Assembly: GCA_004296775.1 (NCBI GenBank)
Contig: RHGE01000039.1
Span: 1-57,434, forward strand
DNA from: Marinilabiliaceae bacterium JC017
GTDB taxonomy: Bacteria > Bacteroidota > Bacteroidia > Bacteroidales > Marinilabiliaceae
Length of the DNA: 57,434 nt
Direction: 5' to 3'
Part shown: positions 52,509 to 57,434 of the stretch, piece after piece
Position numbering within the stretch: position 1 is the stretch's first letter
How the letters are laid out: every line of letters starts with the position of its first letter
The notes under the pieces: model-generated
The model's database searches: none
Seen by the model: only the letters and a program-made list of their open reading frames with translations
Told to the model about the DNA's origin: nothing
Translations under genes and position numbers: made by a program

Positions 52509-53924
52509 ATGGATAAACCAATTATTTTTCTCAACGGATTCAGGCATAATGAAATATCTCTTATCAGGCTTTATTTTAAAGATAATAAAGAGATTAAGGA
52601 GAAAGTAGAGGTGCTTCCCTGGATTCGTTTTAGCGTGCAATATGATTGTTACTATATCCGGAATAATCCGGAGTCGATGGAAAGGCTTAAGAAAGAATTT
52701 AAGGGAGTGGCAATAGTCAGTCTGAAGTACATGCATTCCTATGGGGTTTGTATGAAGGTGGAAAAGGATTCGCAAGGGGCGGATCAATCCAATGAGTTGA
52801 CTAAGTGGGTAAAGGTTTTCGTGGTGAATATAGCAGTGCTTCACACGAAAGCCTATTTAAGTTTGCCAATACCCTATAAAGAGGTATGGGTGAAATACCT
52901 AAGAAGTATGGGTGCTTATTTTGAGACAAAAAGGCGCGTATGGATAATAGCTGATTATGAACAAAAAAGGGATCAATTGTATCAATATTTTCGCGGACAG
53001 AACTGCAAAATTGTGCATAAGCAATGTGCAGTAAAAAATACTCTTCAGACTTCCGGAGTGGAAGTGCGAAAAAAGAATGATTACCGCCAGGATAGTGAGG
53101 TATTTGAGTTCATAAAGGCTATGACGTTGCAGGGGGCCAGTAAACGCACCATTAGTAATTATGCCAGTCAGGTGAAAAAGTTGAAGGACTATTACAGAGG
53201 CAAAAATATAAATGAAATTACCGACAGTGAGATCAGGAATTATATGTTTTATCTGCGGGAGCAATTGAATTATTCAGCTTCTTCACAGAATTTGGTCGTG
53301 AGCGCGATTAAAAGATATTTTGAAACGATGACTGATCGTATTTTTAATCCCAAACATATACCAAGAGCCCCAAAGCAGAAAATATTACCGAAAGTGATTG
53401 ACAAGGAAGATGTGGCTAAACTTCTTAAACTGGAGATGAATATAAAGCATAAGCGTATCCTTCATTTGCTCTATTCCACCGGGATGCGGTGCGAGGAGCT
53501 ACTAAATCTGAAAGTGAAAGATATTAGTTTCGAAAAGAATGTGATAATTATAACAAAGGGAAAGGGAGCAAAGGGGAGGATTGTCACCTTATCGGAAAAG
53601 ATAAAGGGCTTGTTAATACAATATCTACGGAAAGAAAAACCCTGTGATTATTTTCTTGAAGGGCAGAAGGGAGGCGCTTATAGCGCAACAAGTGTACGAA
53701 ATATTGTTCGTAATGCTAAAAATAGAGCTGGCATAGAAGAAAGATTAACTCCACATGTATTTCGCCATTCATTTGCTACGCATTTACATGATTTAGGTAT
53801 GGATATCAGTAATATTCAGGTGTTGCTAGGGCATCAAAGCACAAAAACCACACAGATCTATACTCATATATCGAAGAGAGATATTCATAAACTAAAGAGT
53901 CCTATTGATGATTTGGATATATAG
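52509..53924 (+). CDS. Tyrosine recombinase/integrase, integron-like end
   Basis: A 471-residue site-specific recombinase. An extra N-terminal domain (about 1-185) precedes the SAM-like core-binding domain (about 190-280) and the catalytic domain: Arg327 in GMRCEELL, His416-x-x-Arg419 in HVFRHSFATHL, His442 in LLGHQSTKTT, and Tyr451 in IYTHIS. All visible catalytic residues are present. The C-terminus '-KSPIDDLDI' resembles the R/K-SPLD ending of XerC/IntI-type recombinases. The IntI-specific extra helix between motifs II and III is not seen with certainty. It is the only recombinase in the window and lies just before a GTTATAAGCAAT element and a phage-like gene unit. Confidence 0.88.
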   Translation: MDKPIIFLNGFRHNEISLIRLYFKDNKEIKEKVEVLPWIRFSVQYDCYYIRNNPESMERLKKEFKGVAIVSLKYMHSYGVCMKVEKDSQGADQSNELTKWVKVFVVNIAVLHTKAYLSLPIPYKEVWVKYLRSMGAYFETKRRVWIIADYEQKRDQLYQYFRGQNCKIVHKQCAVKNTLQTSGVEVRKKNDYRQDSEVFEFIKAMTLQGASKRTISNYASQVKKLKDYYRGKNINEITDSEIRNYMFYLREQLNYSASSQNLVVSAIKRYFETMTDRIFNPKHIPRAPKQKILPKVIDKEDVAKLLKLEMNIKHKRILHLLYSTGMRCEELLNLKVKDISFEKNVIIITKGKGAKGRIVTLSEKIKGLLIQYLRKEKPCDYFLEGQKGGAYSATSVRNIVRNAKNRAGIEERLTPHVFRHSFATHLHDLGMDISNIQVLLGHQSTKTTQIYTHISKRDIHKLKSPIDDLDI

Positions 53925-54249
53925 AAAAAAATACTTTATTTTATAGTGTAAATGATCAGGTGTGCAATAGGTGCACATTTTAACATGGTGGCAATTAATC
54001 ATTGACTGGAGTAGTTGAAGTTTATAGTTACGCGAGATTATAGGATGTTGTATAGGTAGGAGAACTGAAATGAGATTCAAAAAAAGATTACAGGCATGAA
54101 GAGTGAACGGATGAAAATTCTAACGCAACTCGATCATTTGAGATTTACCGCAGAGTAACTGCTGCGACTGAAGAGGCGGAGCTGTATAATGAGTTGTAGT
54201 ATTAAAAGGAAATGAAAGAGAAGAAATCACAACTAAATAAAAGAAAACC
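53925..54249. other. Intergenic after the recombinase
   Basis: AT-rich, without a credible ORF. It would be the place for a recombination site next to the recombinase; only the element at 54250 stands out. Confidence 0.4.
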
Positions 54250-54286
54250 ACCCTTTCGCCATAAGGGTGTTATAAGCAATATTGCT
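54250..54286 (+). repeat. Hairpin with GTTATAAGCAAT core next to recombinase
   Basis: A 6-bp stem (ACCCTT/AAGGGT, 54250-54268) is followed by GTTATAAGCAAT (54269-54280), the same 12-mer found at 41133 and 41724 and with two changes at 39468. AGCAATATTGCT (54275-54286) is a perfect palindrome. The order 'GC stem, then GTTATAAGCAAT' is the same as at site 3. It sits 326 bp after the recombinase and ~70 bp before the collar gene, where an attI-like or attC-like site would be expected. Confidence 0.4.
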
Positions 54287-54356
54287 GTTACGAAGTTGGC
54301 ATTCATTGAAAAAAATTACAAATTAAATTAGCAATTATTAACTTAACTTATTTTTT

Positions 54357-54878
54357 ATGGAAACTAAATCGAATTTACAACATGGAGAAGTCCTAGTAGG
54401 AACAATAGTTGCATCTTGCTTATCAGAAAAAACCATCTTGAATTATAAAGATTGGTTATTATGCGACGGTCGAAATGTACCAAACGACTGTGAACTGAAG
54501 AATTATATGAGGAGAACTCCAAATCTTTGTGGAAGAACTTTGATTGGAGCTGGTCCCGCTAGGTTTATTGGGGGTGTGGAATTTTTTTTAGGTGATTCTG
54601 GTGGAGAATCAACTCATATTTTATCACCTGATGAAATACCACAACATTCTCATAGAGTATCAAATGCTAAAATGGGGCGTGGTGGCAGTGACTGGGCACA
54701 TGGTAATGGAAGTGGATCGTATTATACAGAATGTACAGCTGCCTTAAATAAGGAAACTACTCATGCACCTTTCGATACGGATAGTTGTGGTAATGGTTAC
54801 GGTCACAATAATATGCAACCTTATTATGTGGTTAATTACATTATATATGCAAAAAAAATAGTAAAAAACGATGTATAA
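54357..54878 (+). CDS. Phage tail-collar-like protein
   Basis: A 173-residue protein with the tail-collar (Mdp) pattern: GEVLVGTIVAS...WLLCDGRNVP (about 9-44), PNLCGRTLIGAG (about 56-67), GGESTHILSPDEIPQHSHRV (about 82-101), and the C-terminal HNNMQPYYVVNYIIYAKKI. Such domains form short tail fibres or host-binding parts in phages and phage-like particles. The gene overlaps the following gene by 8 bp. It may be a phage-remnant receptor-binding protein or an alternative fibre for the eCIS particle; the latter is inference. Confidence 0.75.
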   Translation: METKSNLQHGEVLVGTIVASCLSEKTILNYKDWLLCDGRNVPNDCELKNYMRRTPNLCGRTLIGAGPARFIGGVEFFLGDSGGESTHILSPDEIPQHSHRVSNAKMGRGGSDWAHGNGSGSYYTECTAALNKETTHAPFDTDSCGNGYGHNNMQPYYVVNYIIYAKKIVKNDV

Positions 54879-56490
54879 AAAACATGATCCGAACTCCACC
54901 ACTAAGTACTTTGACTTAAAAGTAGCGGGAAAGATAGTAGGTCAATTAATTGCTGATTACCATGTTATCGATTATGAAGATGTTCAAATTCAGGATATCT
55001 CGTCTGTTAAAAAAAATAATAGTAGGAAGTTTTTATTGCATTGTACACAGAGAATAATTCTTAATGCTGGAAATAATCCTGTTTTAATTTATTCTAATGT
55101 TAATAAAAAATCATACGATAACTATCCAATATTAATTGATAATTCTATAAGAGTTATAAAAAATAATGAATCAACTGATATAAAACTGTTGGAATATTCT
55201 CCTAAAACAGTAAATTCTCAAGTTCAAAAATCGGAATCTCGAGATGTATCTAAGAGTACATCCGCATCAAGTAGTAGGAGTAGCACTTCAGGGGTATCTC
55301 AGTCAGAAACGAATAGTTTTGGAACATCTATATCAGTTAGTTCACATGCAAGTCTTATGGATTCAGGAGTTAGCACGAGTGTTACTTCGAGTCAGGAGTA
55401 TTCATCAAGCTCTTCTACTGAACATTCTATAACTACAGGTTCAGAACTTTCTCATAGCAAAAATAAGAGTTTATCAGAATCTGCCTCTATGAGCATAAAA
55501 GATTGGGGTGCTTATTCATATCTTAAACAAGGTGAAACTTCCGTAATTGGTTGGATTTTTGGGCAAGAATATCCTTGGAATGCAATTAGGTGTAGAAAGA
55601 TAAATGATACAAGTAATGGTGCAAAAGTTAGATTAGTTGTACCTGAAAGTATGTTAGTGAATTTGCATAATGGAGAATCACTTTTACCACCTAGTGAATT
55701 GTCAATGTTTGGAGTAAATTTTGTTTCAAAATCATTATATCTTATAACTTTAGATAATGACTCTGATTTTGTGGTTATTGACTATTCGACTCTATTATAT
55801 ACCGCTACTCATAAATTTAATAGAGGGCAAGTAGAAATTTGCATCGATAAACAACCAACAGATACTTTTAACAATAAACCTACTAGGATTAACTTACCAA
55901 TAATGGCATTGGATGTACTAGGGTTACCTGATAAACAAGCAATAATTGGGTTTATACCAAATAAATTTATTGTAGATCCTAGTCCGATGGATGATGGTAA
56001 AGTTTCTTCATTTAAAATAAATTCAGCATCTAACACTCTATATATTAAAGATTCAACAGACTATTGTAAAATTAAAGATAATGGAGCTGGTTTTTCTGCC
56101 TCACAAAAGCGATTGACAGCTAGTTTTTCTAAACTTTGTACTACGTTAAGTTTTACGCTTTACTTTAAAGTTGTGGATACTGGGAATTATTACAATTTAT
56201 ATTTGAAGCATTGGATAACACAAGATTCAAGAGGTGTTAAACTTACGTTTACAATTAATGAAGATTCTGAAAATGCAATTGTAAAATATGTTGGTGCAGA
56301 AGAAGCAGAGGGTGCTGAGCAAAATTTACTTACTATTGCATTGAGAGATCTAGGTTATGCCTCTATTGATTATCATGATTATTTGCAATTGGGTCTGAAT
56401 TCGATTAAAGTAACTATAGAACCGATTGATGGACAATATTCAGATAATTGTAGTTATGAGATTCGTGCAATATCTATAGAAACGGATTGA
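54871..56490 (+). CDS. Ser-rich unrecognised protein
   Basis: A 539-residue protein with an N-terminal globular part (1-115), a low-complexity Ser/Thr-rich linker (about 120-215: STSASSSRSSTSGVSQSETN and similar), then a WGAYSYLKQGETSVIGWIFG segment and a C-terminal beta-rich region (about 225-539). It has no signal peptide. The Ser-rich stretch recalls phage-tail or adhesin linkers. Family unknown. Overlap with the collar gene suggests the two are produced together, perhaps as parts of a fibre. Confidence 0.65.
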   Translation: MYKKHDPNSTTKYFDLKVAGKIVGQLIADYHVIDYEDVQIQDISSVKKNNSRKFLLHCTQRIILNAGNNPVLIYSNVNKKSYDNYPILIDNSIRVIKNNESTDIKLLEYSPKTVNSQVQKSESRDVSKSTSASSSRSSTSGVSQSETNSFGTSISVSSHASLMDSGVSTSVTSSQEYSSSSSTEHSITTGSELSHSKNKSLSESASMSIKDWGAYSYLKQGETSVIGWIFGQEYPWNAIRCRKINDTSNGAKVRLVVPESMLVNLHNGESLLPPSELSMFGVNFVSKSLYLITLDNDSDFVVIDYSTLLYTATHKFNRGQVEICIDKQPTDTFNNKPTRINLPIMALDVLGLPDKQAIIGFIPNKFIVDPSPMDDGKVSSFKINSASNTLYIKDSTDYCKIKDNGAGFSASQKRLTASFSKLCTTLSFTLYFKVVDTGNYYNLYLKHWITQDSRGVKLTFTINEDSENAIVKYVGAEEAEGAEQNLLTIALRDLGYASIDYHDYLQLGLNSIKVTIEPIDGQYSDNCSYEIRAISIETD

Positions 56491-56495
56491 ATTTG

Positions 56496-56960
56496 ATGAA
56501 GCATAAAAAAAGATCATTAAATGTTGATAATTCTCAAAAACGAAGTAGAAGAAAACCTTCTTTGAAAATTGATGCTGTACAAAAACAAAATAATGGAGCT
56601 TTTATATTGCGTTCGAGAGATAATTTTACTCAAAAACAAAGAGAAAGTATATTGGCGAAAAACGCAAAAAAAAATAAGGGGTTTCATGTATGTGCATTTT
56701 GTGGTTTTAGTCATACACACGTTACCTACGCAACAAAGCTTGGCAAAAGACTTGGTGACGGTTGTTTTCAAGTAGATCACATAATTCCTGCTTCTAAAGG
56801 GGGACGAGCATTAGTTAAAAATGCTGCTGTTTTATGTGGGACTTGCAACATATCAAAAGGGAATAGAGACAAACCAAAGAGGTTTGGATGCGATAAATAT
56901 AAGGGACTCAATGGAAAAAATAAGCCACGTGACTATAAGAAGATTAAAAGAAAATATTAA
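56496..56960 (+). CDS. HNH endonuclease
   Basis: A 154-residue protein started at ATG 56496 (a TTG nine bases upstream is in frame but unlikely). It has the HNH zinc site: CAFCGFSHTH (about 67-76), DHIIPASKGG (about 96-105), and NAAVLCGTCNISKGN (about 111-125), with CxxC pairs. The N-terminus is strongly basic (KKRSLNVDNSQKRSRRKPS), suggesting nucleic-acid binding. It could be a homing/phage-type nuclease or a toxin cargo; it is the last gene of the collar unit, 5 bp after the Ser-rich gene. Confidence 0.85.
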   Translation: MKHKKRSLNVDNSQKRSRRKPSLKIDAVQKQNNGAFILRSRDNFTQKQRESILAKNAKKNKGFHVCAFCGFSHTHVTYATKLGKRLGDGCFQVDHIIPASKGGRALVKNAAVLCGTCNISKGNRDKPKRFGCDKYKGLNGKNKPRDYKKIKRKY

Positions 56961-57005
56961 TTCTAACCCGTTGGCAGAAAAAATTTTCAATACAAAATGT
57001 TTCAT

Positions 57006-57056
57006 CCCAACTAACACTTAAGCATCGTTTTCAGCTCCGCTGAATATGTGCTTATT
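57006..57056 (+). repeat. Possible attC-like hairpin after HNH gene
   Basis: Left AACACTTAAGCA pairs with right TGCTTATTGTT (57008-57056), with an inner CAGC-tcc-GCTG stem. The layout of core-arm, inner stem, core-arm is attC-like, but the outer arms are short and do not share the GTTATAAGCAAT core. It is 45 bp after the HNH stop, so it could equally be a terminator stem. Confidence 0.3.
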
Positions 57057-57273
57057 GTTGAACGGCACCCCGCCGCGCAGACGCCTTATATACTGTGGAA
57101 TCGTTTTTTGGGAGTTATCCCCTTTTGAAGGTTTTAGAGTCGAAGTTTAGAGCTCGCCGTTTTGAAAATGGATTTTTGTCTCTCATTTTTACCCGATTTT
57201 AGTTCTCTGGCTGGAGTCCCCGGTCACTCTTTGAGCACAAAGTTGCCAATACCTTCCAGGCTACCCTGAACAG

Positions 57274-57434
57274 GAGATTGCACATCTGGAAATTCCGGTG
57301 ATACTGACCCCCTCGTCCGGTCATATTGACCCCCCTTGTGGAAAATGGTTCAAAGAGCGGGATGAGCTGACAATATTACCGTTTTTTTCTTAAACTCTCA
57401 CCTCTTAATTCAATACGATAGGAAGTATGCACCA
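57274..57434 (+). mobile_element. Left end of an IS21-family element, cut by window edge (tentative)
   Basis: The words 'ggtgatactgaccccctcgt' and 'tcatattgaccccccttg' are an internal near-repeat of the kind that lies at the left end of Bacteroidota IS21-family elements, and AGGAAG-t-ATGCACCA at the edge may begin the first transposase gene. No transposase sequence is available in the window, so the identity rests on this short end only. Confidence 0.4.

Overview
The window comes from a Bacteroidota (Bacteroidetes) chromosome, probably a Bacteroidales/Marinilabiliales-type marine or sediment bacterium. This is judged from the gene families (DUF4301, DUF2807, OmpP1/FadL porin, SGNH lipoprotein, SNF2 helicase, 'S/C-C' lipoproteins), from mostly AT-rich leaders without Shine-Dalgarno sites, a TAnnTTTG promoter box before ffh, and families of short intergenic repeats typical of that phylum. 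No taxon can be fixed from sequence reading alone.

Layout. 1-713: dispersed repeats and a terminator. 714-14548: housekeeping and envelope genes: DUF2807 protein and SNF2 helicase (minus), two lipoproteins, ffh, folD, DUF4301 (minus), an OmpP1/FadL porin and an SGNH hydrolase lipoprotein. 15000-35023: a tightly packed plus-strand operon for an extracellular contractile injection system (eCIS; Afp/PVC/MAC type): TPR-like protein, tail cap (Pvc16/DUF4255), unknown protein, sheath, two tube proteins, Pvc6/DUF5908, LysM baseplate protein (Pvc7), VgrG/gp5-like spike (Pvc8), PAAR tip, gp25, two large baseplate proteins (Pvc11 and Pvc12 types) flanking a fibre-like protein, and a tape-measure protein. 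35024-43060: a looser payload island: eCIS core protein (DUF4157, HEAWH), a small helical protein, an AidA/PixA-like protein, and several unrecognised ORFs. One intact pair and one broken ORF share an N-terminal leader ending in FVDNR and a common 5' flank, which suggests cargo targeting plus module shuffling. 43061-47237: SAM methyltransferase, AAA+ ATPase (Pvc15) and a membrane protein with two degenerate GH18-like repeats.

47238-52500: repeat-rich DNA carrying an aminotransferase class IV gene, an aquaporin and a broken zinc-ribbon gene. 52509-56960: a tyrosine recombinase followed by a three-gene unit (tail-collar-like protein, Ser-rich protein, HNH nuclease). The last ~160 bp look like the left end of an IS21-family element cut by the window edge.

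Main ideas for a second look: (1) the shared FVDNR leader as an eCIS loading signal; (2) attC-like imperfect inverted repeats with a GTTATARGYAAT core next to cargo ORFs and next to the recombinase, hinting at integron-like exchange of payload genes; (3) a 13-unit array of CCCCAAGGGG-type palindromes phased exactly every 21 bp; (4) two tiny ORFs (MIRGSPY, MIRAGP) with identical strong Shine-Dalgarno spacing, unusual in this phylum; (5) a ~130-bp long imperfect hairpin just before the eCIS core gene.
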